Virus record (IMG/VR): IMGVR_UViG_3300042351_000717
Span: 1 to 20,917 of that record
DNA length: 20,917 bases
Direction: 5' to 3' (one strand)
Source of the DNA: a virus
Each line of letters begins with the position of its first letter. The stretch's first letter is position 1. The notes under the pieces were generated by a model, which was not told the DNA's origin, searched no databases, and saw only the letters and a list, made by a program, of their open reading frames with translations. Below are positions 1 to 5,131 of the stretch, piece after piece. Both the position numbers and the translations under genes were made by a program.

Positions 1-616
1 CCATGTTAGATCCAATATGAGTATCATCAAGTTCAAAACACAAAATCTCATCTCTAAAAATTTCAATTTGATCACGTATGTATGTTGATGCAGTATTTTT
101 TATTTCTGTAGTCTCTGCACCTATCATATGACACACATTCATCATGATAAAAATTTTACCACCTGGTTTGGTCATTTGTAAGACTTGATTGATCCTGTTA
201 GAAAATTGCGACAATGGAATAAAATGCAAAGCATTCATACTCATGATATTTTCAAATTTTTCTGTATTTTCCTTGACAAACGCATCATCTACAAACCCAA
301 CCTGGTCAGCATAAAAATTTAATGATTTTGAATCAATGCCGATTATGTTTGGAATATATTTTTTATATATGTTCCACCCACATCCAATATCATAAATTTT
401 AGAGCTTGATGCTAATTGTAAAATATAGTAAAAAGGAACCATTGAAAATATTCTTTTGCCACGATATTCGCGCGGCGTCATTCCCATAAAGCCCAAAGTT
501 GGTATATTAGTTTCCCAAGTCAACAAATCAAAATCTTGTTTTACGTTACGTGCCAAATCAGTTGATTCAAAGCTTTTTCGAAAATTTTCTAAGTTATATG
601 CGTTTAAATTGTTCAT
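1..616 (-). CDS. SAM-dependent methyltransferase, class I, C-terminus off the left edge
   Basis: The minus strand is open from an ATG at 616 to the window edge, giving about 205 residues with no stop. Around residue 75 is the glycine-rich SAM-binding motif YDIGCGW, followed by an acidic strand end in IIGIDSK and, further on, a KPGGKIFIMMN segment typical of the post-motif region of class I methyltransferases. This supports a Rossmann-fold methyltransferase; the substrate cannot be told. The start lies 20 bases after the tRNA-Tyr 3' end on the same strand, so it may be read through from the tRNA operon. No clear Shine-Dalgarno is seen. It is more AT-rich than its neighbours. Other Rossmann enzymes are possible but less likely. 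Confidence 0.75.
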   Translation of the reverse strand, partial: MNNLNAYNLENFRKSFESTDLARNVKQDFDLLTWETNIPTLGFMGMTPREYRGKRIFSMVPFYYILQLASSSKIYDIGCGWNIYKKYIPNIIGIDSKSLNFYADQVGFVDDAFVKENTEKFENIMSMNALHFIPLSQFSNRINQVLQMTKPGGKIFIMMNVCHMIGAETTEIKNTASTYIRDQIEIFRDEILCFELDDTHIGSNM

Positions 617-635
617 ACATTATATATGATAGATA

Positions 636-720
636 TGGTGGAGATGATAGGGATCGAACCTATTGTGACCGAAGTCGGAAGATTTACAGTCTCCTGCCAT
701 ACCATTACGGCGGCATCTCC
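636..720 (-). tRNA. tRNA-Tyr (anticodon GTA)
   Basis: Full cloverleaf on the minus strand. The 7-bp acceptor stem GGAGATG/CATCTCC is perfect, the anticodon loop is CTGTAAA, there is a long variable arm as expected for bacterial tRNA-Tyr, the T loop is TTCGATC, and the CCA end is encoded. It is the last tRNA of the array in transcription order. Confidence 0.95.
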
Positions 721-725
721 ATGTC

Positions 726-800
726 TGGTACTCGATAGCGGAGTCGAACCGCTCTTGCCTGGATGAAAACCAGATGTCCTAACCGATAGACGAATCGAGC
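726..800 (-). tRNA. tRNA-Glu (anticodon TTC)
   Basis: Cloverleaf on the minus strand with anticodon loop TTTTCAT between TCTGG and CCAGG stem-like flanks, T loop TTCGACT and encoded CCA. The acceptor stem starts with a G1-U72 wobble. It begins directly after the T-run that follows the folded element at 801-873. Confidence 0.93.
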
Positions 801-873
801 AAAAAGAGGAGAGCCACGGTTGCAGGACCTAGTGTCTCGTTGCCGAGAGAAGTGTCCAGGCGATGTGGCTCTC
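801..873 (-). ncRNA. Folded RNA element between tRNA-Asp and tRNA-Glu
   Basis: On the minus strand an outer 9-bp perfect stem pairs 865-873 with 809-817. Inside are a GGAC/GTCC helix and an apical 5-bp stem closed by a GCAA tetraloop, a GNRA loop on this strand only. The outer stem is followed by CTCTTTTT, immediately before tRNA-Glu. It lacks a T loop and anticodon arm, so it is not a tRNA. It could be a small RNA ending in an intrinsic terminator or a processing/attenuation element of the tRNA transcript. Its family is unknown to me. Confidence 0.45.
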
Positions 874-879
874 AAAACT

Positions 880-954
880 TGGCGGTCTGTGGGGGAATCG
901 AACCCCCGTAAGTGGATAGACAATCCACAGTAATAACCTCTATACGAACAGACC
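880..954 (-). tRNA. tRNA-Asp (anticodon GTC)
   Basis: Cloverleaf on the minus strand with perfect acceptor GGTCTGT/ACAGACC, anticodon loop TTGTCTA in a GTGGA/TCCAC stem, T arm GGGGG-TTCGATT-CCCCC, discriminator G and encoded CCA. Confidence 0.95.
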
Positions 955-984
955 AAAATCTACTATTTTAAAACATACTAAAGG

Positions 985-1195
985 AACCATTGTGCATCTA
1001 TGTCTACCTATAGGACCGTCTCCTATAGACCTGCACGGTCATTACTGCCTACATGCTCCGCCGCTTTTCTGGACATTTCTGCCCGGTTTCATGGACCTAG
1101 CTTGAGCGTGGGCGGCCCCACAGTCCTCGCCTTAGATCCCTAACGGTGTAGGTAACCTTTAATACGTTTTAAAATAGCAACCCTTACGGGTTACC
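985..1195 (-). ncRNA. Unidentified structured RNA upstream of tRNA-Asp
   Basis: This GC-rich stretch has no convincing ORF and lies downstream of two sigma70-like promoters on the minus strand. Helices that can be read: an 8-bp stem 1021-1028/1008-1015 with a GACGG loop; a 5-bp hairpin 1117-1121/1108-1112; a GGAC/GTCC helix 1123-1126/1093-1096 enclosing that hairpin; a long-range CCTACA/TGTAGG pairing 1147-1152/1048-1053; and a 5-bp AACCC/GGGTT hairpin at 1179-1192. There is no tRNA-like T loop, no SRP tip motif and no tmRNA end. Boundaries are estimates. Large RNAs such as GOLLD are known near phage tRNA clusters, but I cannot assign this to that family. Confidence 0.4.
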
Positions 1196-1206
1196 AAAAA
1201 CAACAA

Positions 1207-1220
1207 CTTTTTAAAGAACG
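1207..1220 (-). promoter_or_regulatory. boxA-like antitermination sequence
   Basis: The minus strand reads CGTTCTTTAAAAAG about 20 bases after the predicted start site of the proximal promoter. It resembles boxA of rRNA leaders (GCTCTTTAACA type). It sits ahead of the structured RNA and three tRNAs, where antitermination would make sense. A similar site occurs in the tRNA-Cys leader at 2771-2785. Confidence 0.35.
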
Positions 1221-1246
1221 TCTAGTTAATTTCCTAACTAGTCTCT

Positions 1247-1275
1247 AGTATAACACAATGGCTATATCTAGTCAA
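1247..1275 (-). promoter_or_regulatory. sigma70-type promoter, proximal copy
   Basis: Minus strand TTGACT, 17-base spacer, TATACT. It points toward the structured RNA and tRNA-Asp/Glu/Tyr. The bases after the -10 resemble those after the distal copy at 1345-1373, indicating a duplicated module. Confidence 0.7.
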
Positions 1276-1290
1276 TTTGTTTTGCAAAGT

Positions 1291-1307
1291 CCCTACACTG
1301 TGTAGGG
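1291..1307. repeat. Palindrome, proximal copy (candidate operator)
   Basis: The 17-base sequence CCCTACACTGTGTAGGG is an inverted repeat with 7-bp arms. It lies 15 bases upstream of the proximal -35 box. A near-identical palindrome lies at 1391-1407, upstream of the distal promoter. No T-run follows it on the minus strand, so a protein-binding site is likelier than a terminator. Confidence 0.5.
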
Positions 1308-1344
1308 TTATTTGCAGATCCAGCTAATTTCTTAACTTGTTTCT

Positions 1345-1373
1345 ATTGTAGCAAAATGGCGTTTAATTGTCAA
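1345..1373 (-). promoter_or_regulatory. sigma70-type promoter, distal copy
   Basis: Minus strand TTGACA, 17-base spacer, TACAAT, close to consensus. It starts between tRNA-Trp and the structured RNA and reads toward tRNA-Asp, so the downstream tRNAs can be made independently of the tRNA-Cys promoter. Confidence 0.75.
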
Positions 1374-1390
1374 CTTAGTACTTTAGTATA

Positions 1391-1407
1391 CCCTACGCAC
1401 TGTAGGG
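1391..1407. repeat. Palindrome, distal copy (candidate operator)
   Basis: CCCTACGCACTGTAGGG has 6-bp inverted arms and lies 17 bases upstream of the distal -35 box. It matches the palindrome at 1291-1307 in arms, length and flanking TTAT, 100 bases away. Confidence 0.5.
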
Positions 1408-1414
1408 TTATTAT

Positions 1415-1488
1415 TGGCGTACCTCCAAGGACTCGAACCTTGACTGACGGTTTTGGAGACCGCGGTGCTGCCATTACACCAGAGATAC
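1415..1488 (-). tRNA. tRNA-Trp (anticodon CCA)
   Basis: Cloverleaf on the minus strand with acceptor GTATCTC/GAGGTAC (one wobble), anticodon loop CTCCAAA, T arm CAAGG-TTCGAGT-CCTTG, discriminator G and encoded CCA. Confidence 0.93.
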
Positions 1489-1495
1489 ATTAAAT

Positions 1496-1569
1496 TGGTA
1501 GCCTGTCAAGGTAACGATCCTTGGTCGCTCGATTATCAGTCGAGTGCTCTACCTTTGAGCTAACGGGCT
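1496..1569 (-). tRNA. tRNA-Ile (anticodon GAT), atypical T loop
   Basis: Cloverleaf on the minus strand with anticodon loop CTGATAA in a CTCGA/TCGAG stem, a normal D arm and encoded CCA. Two features are odd. The T loop reads ATCGTTA instead of TTCRANY, so the usual T54-A58 pair is A54-T58. The acceptor stem AGCCCGT/ACAGGCT has a C-A mismatch at its fifth pair. It may be a decaying or specialised tRNA. Confidence 0.85.
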
Positions 1570-1574
1570 ATGAT

Positions 1575-1649
1575 TGGCGGGTCCTGCAGGAATCGAACCC
1601 ACACCGCTTGGTTCGAAGCCAAGCATGATATCCATTTCACCAAGGACCC
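1575..1649 (-). tRNA. tRNA-Arg (anticodon TCG)
   Basis: Cloverleaf on the minus strand with perfect acceptor GGGTCCT/AGGACCC, anticodon loop CTTCGAA in a CTTGG/CCAAG stem, T loop TTCGATT, discriminator G and encoded CCA. The T stem contains two adjacent G-U wobbles. Confidence 0.94.
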
Positions 1650-1654
1650 TTAAC

Positions 1655-1744
1655 TGGCGGTGCGACTCGGATTCGAACCGAGAACCCGGATTACGCCGAG
1701 CGACAGATTAGCAATCTGCTCTAATACCATTATAGGACCACACC
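1655..1744 (-). tRNA. tRNA-Ser (anticodon GCT)
   Basis: Class II tRNA on the minus strand: acceptor GGTGTGG/TCGCACC with two wobbles, anticodon loop TTGCTAA, long variable arm, T arm CTCGG-TTCGAAT-CCGAG, discriminator G and encoded CCA. Confidence 0.93.
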
Positions 1745-1750
1745 GTTGTT

Positions 1751-1842
1751 TGGCGGAAGACGGAGGAGTCGAACCCCATCCCTGTTAAGAGAACCTGGTT
1801 TTCAAGGCCAGTCGCAGGACCGGTCCCGCTGCATCATCTTCC
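1751..1842 (-). tRNA. tRNA-Ser (anticodon TGA)
   Basis: Class II tRNA on the minus strand: acceptor GGAAGAT/GTCTTCC with one wobble, anticodon loop CTTGAAA, long variable arm, T loop TTCGACT and encoded CCA. The last pair of the anticodon stem is a C-A mismatch. It starts 9 bases after the stop of the carboxypeptidase gene. Confidence 0.9.
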
Positions 1843-1851
1843 TAAAATGTG

Positions 1852-2613
1852 TTAAAGATTTTTAAAAACTTTTTTTATAATTGCACTGCGATCCAGTTTG
1901 GAACTGGCACCCAGCACAATGACTGCGTACTGTTGTTTGTTGTGTTCTACCAGCATGGCCACACACCATCCAGCAAGATTAGTAAATCCAGTCTTGCTCA
2001 CGTCCACACGGGTAAACTCTGCCAACAGTGGACGGGATGTGTGAACCAGGTTCACAGAGCTGCCGCCTATTTTGTCAAGTTTTTTCAACAGCACAGTTGA
2101 CTGCCCACTGGCTTCTTGTATAAACCAATAGTTGGCAGCAATCTGTACCATTTCTATTAGATCCCGTGCAGTGGACACATTGAACACACCCAGGCCTGAC
2201 GGATCTACAAATTTAGTATTTCGAAGATTCCACATCCGGGCATGTCGATTCATTTCAGCTACAAAGGCAGATCGGCCTCCGGGGTAGTTCTGTGCAATGG
2301 TTTCGGCTGCTCCGTTGTCACTGCTGACCAGCATGGCCAGCAACAACTGTTCTCTGGTGTACCTGCCGGGCGGCAATCGACTGCCGGTGTTTTTTCTCAG
2401 CACCAACTGCTGTTGAAGATCTCTGTTGTGATCCAATGCAACCATGGCAGTCATCAACTTGGTCACACTGGCCATTGATCTGATTTGATCACTATTTTGA
2501 CTCAGTTCCGTGCGCTGTGCATTGATGTTGTAGACCAACACTGTGGGCTCACGTGCGTGGGCCGTTGCATTGGATAAAACTGTACAAAAAAGTACTGCGG
2601 CAAATAATTTCAT
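1852..2613 (-). CDS. Exported D-alanyl-D-alanine carboxypeptidase/endopeptidase (peptidase S11)
   Basis: The 253-residue protein carries the three penicillin-binding catalytic motifs in the right order and spacing: SVTK at 49-52, SDN at 98-100 and KTG at 207-209. Residues 1-20 form a signal peptide ending AHA, so the enzyme should act in the periplasm, trimming the terminal D-Ala of peptidoglycan stem peptides or cleaving cross-links. It is catalytic-domain size, without the extra C-terminal domain and amphipathic anchor of PBP5, closer to PBP7-type enzymes. It lies 18 bases after tRNA-Cys and 9 bases before tRNA-Ser on the same strand, so it is probably co-transcribed with tRNAs. Finding such an enzyme in a tRNA cluster is unusual; it was probably acquired from a host. 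Confidence 0.9.
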   Translation of the reverse strand: MKLFAAVLFCTVLSNATAHAREPTVLVYNINAQRTELSQNSDQIRSMASVTKLMTAMVALDHNRDLQQQLVLRKNTGSRLPPGRYTREQLLLAMLVSSDNGAAETIAQNYPGGRSAFVAEMNRHARMWNLRNTKFVDPSGLGVFNVSTARDLIEMVQIAANYWFIQEASGQSTVLLKKLDKIGGSSVNLVHTSRPLLAEFTRVDVSKTGFTNLAGWCVAMLVEHNKQQYAVIVLGASSKLDRSAIIKKVFKNL

Positions 2614-2631
2614 ATCTTTATTTTGTAAAAT

Positions 2632-2706
2632 TGGAACACAGGACAGGACTCAAACCTGCATGATACGGATTTGCAATCCGTTGCGTAATCATTCCGCCAC
2701 CTGTGC
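2632..2706 (-). tRNA. tRNA-Cys (anticodon GCA)
   Basis: Cloverleaf on the minus strand with acceptor GCACAGG/CCTGTGT (G-U first pair), anticodon loop TTGCAAA in ACGGA/TCCGT, discriminator T as usual for Cys and encoded CCA. The T loop reads TTTGAGT, so position 56 is T instead of the near-universal C. Confidence 0.92.
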
Positions 2707-2857
2707 ATATACGTCGAACACACTGTTTCCAATGTGTGTATTAAAGCACTCTAAAATACTTAGGCTGCCTGTTCTTAAAGAATGCTTTAATACGAACTAA
2801 TTTTTCCTCCCACACAAGGGATTCCATCCTAGTCGCCGCCCGTTCGTGCTTGTTTAT
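2707..2857 (-). other. Structured leader of the tRNA-Cys transcript
   Basis: No gene is seen here. Downstream of the promoter at 2858-2887 the transcript can form an 11-bp perfect stem (2783-2793 with 2738-2748) with a 34-base loop, ending 31 bases before tRNA-Cys. The stem covers part of a boxA-like GCATTCTTTAAGAAC at 2771-2785. Likely roles are antitermination or tRNA 5' processing; this is inference. Confidence 0.4.
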
Positions 2858-2887
2858 AGTGTAGCACAGGACCTCGTTTCCTGTCAA
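2858..2887 (-). promoter_or_regulatory. sigma70-type promoter of the tRNA-Cys/carboxypeptidase operon
   Basis: Minus strand TTGACA, 18-base spacer, TACACT. It lies just downstream of the 53-residue ORF and reads into the structured leader, tRNA-Cys, the carboxypeptidase and the following tRNAs. Confidence 0.7.
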
Positions 2888-2898
2888 CACTTTAGGAT

Positions 2899-3060
2899 TT
2901 ATGTCCAAAGTTGATTCTTGACTCGCATGCGAGTTTCGAGTTCCAACCTAGCACGTTCCAACTTTTCCCGAATCAACTTTTCACGTTGTTCCGGTGTCAG
3001 TGTGTGCTCTGTTGTGTACTTTACTTCACGCATTCGTTGTTTTAAATCTAATTTCTTCAT
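2899..3060 (-). CDS. Small charged protein, 53 residues
   Basis: An ATG at 3060 is preceded by AAAGGAAAA, a good Shine-Dalgarno. The product is highly charged and Lys/Arg/Glu-rich; residues 22-47 run as a likely amphipathic helix or short coiled coil (TPEQREKLIREKLERARLEL). There is no signal peptide or membrane segment. It lies between a terminator upstream and the tRNA promoter downstream, so it may be a separate short unit. I do not recognise a family; a phage accessory or regulatory peptide is possible. Confidence 0.6.
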   Translation of the reverse strand: MKKLDLKQRMREVKYTTEHTLTPEQREKLIREKLERARLELETRMRVKNQLWT

Positions 3061-3072
3061 TTTTCCTTTTCT

Positions 3073-3108
3073 AAAAACAAAAAACCCTAGGGTTTTTAAT
3101 CCTAGGGT
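3073..3108 (-). terminator. Intrinsic terminator, minus strand
   Basis: Minus strand stem ACCCTAGG/CCTAGGGT (8 bp, 9-base loop) followed by TTTTTGTTTTT. It would end transcripts coming from the 46-residue ORF upstream and insulate the 53-residue ORF. Confidence 0.7.
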
Positions 3109-3135
3109 CCTTGGAGTTTGTGTGTAAACTTTTAT

Positions 3136-3276
3136 TTACGACATGGTCTCCTGGACCCTGGTACCCTCTGGTGTGCGATCATATGACATGCTATTGATTG
3201 CCGACCAAATAGAGGGCGCGAAGCCGGCCTGTTTGGCTAAACAATTTGATATAGAATGTAATACGTTTGTTTGCAT
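3136..3276 (-). CDS. Possible small protein, 46 residues
   Basis: An ATG at 3276 opens a 46-residue frame ending at TAA, 28 bases before the terminator stem. The ribosome site is weak (AAAGAAAC). The predicted protein has one Trp and ends in a polar tail, with no recognisable motif. Support is mainly position (ORF then terminator) and the absence of a better gene here, so it could be chance. Confidence 0.35.
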   Translation of the reverse strand: MQTNVLHSISNCLAKQAGFAPSIWSAINSMSYDRTPEGTRVQETMS

Positions 3277-3411
3277 TTTTGTTTCTTTAAATTTATATAC
3301 ACCTTTTTATTGGCGCATGTGTGTATTGTATAGGTTTATTTATACAAGGTCAACCACTTGGTTGTTCAAAATGCAAATTTTTTTCAAGATATTTGCCTTA
3401 ATAAGTACACT
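3277..3411. other. Divergent intergenic region
   Basis: AT-rich region between the minus-strand small ORF and the plus-strand glycosyltransferase-like gene. It should hold promoters for both directions. A minus-strand TATAAATA (within 3335-3350) matches the T4 late promoter core but could be chance. I see no convincing sigma70 pair. Confidence 0.3.
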
Positions 3412-4506
3412 ATGCAACAAGCATTCAACGGAGTACACAGCGGCGAGATTTGGAATCAAAGCCAATGTCTAGTACACGAATACAACATCAATAACACAAT
3501 ATATCAAACACTACGCGATACCGGGTTTAGTGTAACTGACAATCCACGGATATGGAAAAAATCAAACCAAACAGTGATCGTTTGCCTGGTTGACGATATA
3601 CGAAGTTGTAGTACAGACTATCACAGTGACTTGCCCTACTTGTTTGATGCCAATACCACAGTCATAACCGACAACTATATCACTTGTCCCACGCAGTACC
3701 ATGTGATAAGATTGCCCGCTAGTTTCTTGGGAATCTATCACTATGTGCCCAGCAACCAAACATGGCAGCCAGAACGAGATTTTTCTTTTGCAGTAAATCG
3801 AATTGACCAACGCAGATTTATGCTGATGTTGGAAATCGGACTCAGAGTACATTTGCACAAAGGCCATGTAAATTTCAACTGTTATCGTCCAGGAAATTCC
3901 GTAGTGTCAGACCCTGCTCTTATTTCCACAACCCGGGCATTAGAACATTGGAATAACCATTGGAACCAGACCAGCAACGAAGACAAATCAAAATATCAAA
4001 AAAGTTATGAATTGCTAACAGCACAAATGCCTGTGCGCAATTATGAAATAGAACATGATGAAATTTTTAATCGGTCATATGTTAACATTGTGGCCGAAAC
4101 CTACAGCAGTGACAACAACATATCACTGAGTGAAAAAATATTCAGAGCATTGGTAACACCTGCTCCGTGGACCGTATCGTCGGGTCGATACACAGTGGCC
4201 TATTTAACTAGCTTGGGATTTGATACTGTGTCAGATCTAATAGACCACAACCATTACGATAGACTAATAGAAGTGCAAGAGAAGCAACGCATATTTGTAT
4301 GGAAAAGCCTTGAAACTATTAAATCATTGAAGTCTCAAGATCTAACTCTGCTACAAGACAGATGTCAACGTGCTGCCACACACAATCAAACTGTATTGGC
4401 CGCAATGGCTGCTCGGTGGCCCAATGATTTTGCTCAGTGGATCAGCATACTTACACAAACGCTAACCAATCCACAGGCGATCGAACCCATTCAGTGTCAA
4501 ATTTAA
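3412..4506 (+). CDS. Glycosyltransferase-like protein, paralog of the gene at 5132
   Basis: The 364-residue protein has a C-terminal block with ETYS at 229-232, LSEK near 240 and LTSLGFDT followed by LIDHNHYD. This matches the layout of the gene at 5132-6061 (VTEKT, MGFDVFNDIVDHSY). The pattern resembles the donor-binding half of GT10/fucosyltransferase-like or exostosin-like enzymes (TEKx...GxxP...GF...iD.sYD). The call is by resemblance only. The ATG at 3412 was chosen; a TTG 54 bases upstream is also in frame, and neither has a clear ribosome site. The last 56 bases overlap the antisense gene at 4451. It is one of only two clear plus-strand genes in the window. Confidence 0.65.
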   Translation: MQQAFNGVHSGEIWNQSQCLVHEYNINNTIYQTLRDTGFSVTDNPRIWKKSNQTVIVCLVDDIRSCSTDYHSDLPYLFDANTTVITDNYITCPTQYHVIRLPASFLGIYHYVPSNQTWQPERDFSFAVNRIDQRRFMLMLEIGLRVHLHKGHVNFNCYRPGNSVVSDPALISTTRALEHWNNHWNQTSNEDKSKYQKSYELLTAQMPVRNYEIEHDEIFNRSYVNIVAETYSSDNNISLSEKIFRALVTPAPWTVSSGRYTVAYLTSLGFDTVSDLIDHNHYDRLIEVQEKQRIFVWKSLETIKSLKSQDLTLLQDRCQRAATHNQTVLAAMAARWPNDFAQWISILTQTLTNPQAIEPIQCQI

Positions 4507-5104
4507 AATTCTTAACTTGACCGTCAAGATAATTTTGCATCATTGTCAATCTAAGATCAATGTTATGTAGATGATGTGTAGTGCTGTGATCGCCAATTTC
4601 CAGCCAATCAAGTCCATGGTCGGCACCAGGCTGGGAAGGTGTAACTAATATTGTTGTATGGTTAGTATCAAACTTGATCAATCTTATCAAGTCTTGATCG
4701 TTGTTAATTTGCTGCCAAGTGTTGTATTGTACAGCGTTCGATGCTGTGCATGTTATAACAACACTGACTGTGGATATTTTGGGATTTAGTTGCAGTGTCA
4801 TCAGTCGTGTGTCGCCACAATCAACTATGTACTGTTCATGTTGTTGGTGTATCAACAAGGGCTTTCGTATGGGCTCTTTGTGTAAATTTTGATAAAAATA
4901 GTTGACCCGCAGTAATTTTGCAATTTCGTTTTGCAGTCCTGCTGGCCAAGACAACAAATCAGTGCCATACAAATCTAATGCTTGATTTACCACAGAACAA
5001 GATCCTTCGAGTGTCTGTACCGGAGTTAGTTGTGCAATGGGAAATGCTGGATGGTAAAACATGCAGTATGTTGACCCAAGTGCTGTTTTTATTATATCTG
5101 TCAT
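4451..5104 (-). CDS. Hypothetical protein, 217 residues, antisense to its neighbours
   Basis: The start chosen is the ATG at 5104, because the in-frame extension upstream would overlap the divergent gene at 5132. The protein is soluble, with no signal peptide or membrane helix. It has a balanced composition with Trp and His scattered through it (DHGLDWLEIGDH, DSTTHHLH-like region near residues 165-180), which argues against a chance frame. I do not recognise its family. It converges on the gene ending at 4506 with a 56-base antisense overlap and diverges from the gene at 5132 with only 27 bases between starts. Confidence 0.55.
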   Translation of the reverse strand: MTDIIKTALGSTYCMFYHPAFPIAQLTPVQTLEGSCSVVNQALDLYGTDLLSWPAGLQNEIAKLLRVNYFYQNLHKEPIRKPLLIHQQHEQYIVDCGDTRLMTLQLNPKISTVSVVITCTASNAVQYNTWQQINNDQDLIRLIKFDTNHTTILVTPSQPGADHGLDWLEIGDHSTTHHLHNIDLRLTMMQNYLDGQVKNFKFDTEWVRSPVDWLAFV

Positions 5105-5131
5105 ATTGGTATTTACTTGTAAATATAAACA

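Noticed and set aside
617-630. TATAAT-like sequence just before the methyltransferase start
   Set aside because: It is only about two bases from the ATG and has no -35 at a proper distance.
705-956. Minus-strand frame of 83 codons across tRNA-Glu and tRNA-Asp
   Set aside because: It reads straight through two complete tRNA genes.
960-1195. tmRNA, SRP RNA or RNase P RNA as identity of the structured region
   Set aside because: No tRNA-like end, no SRP tip motif and no RNase P core could be found.
1291-1407. CCCTAC palindromes as intrinsic terminators or a CRISPR-like array
   Set aside because: No T-run follows on the tRNA strand, and only two copies occur without spacers of regular size.
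1849-2800. Plus-strand frames opposite the carboxypeptidase and tRNA-Cys
   Set aside because: They are antisense shadows of a gene with clear catalytic motifs and of a tRNA.
3335-3350. Exact TATAAATA (T4 late promoter core) on the minus strand, with one-mismatch versions near 6713 and 17834
   Set aside because: An 8-base AT-rich word is expected by chance at about this rate, and no late-gene context is visible; not called as promoters.
3143-3472. Plus-strand frame of 109 codons
   Set aside because: It overlaps the start of the plus-strand glycosyltransferase-like gene in another frame, has no ribosome site and an unprotein-like composition.
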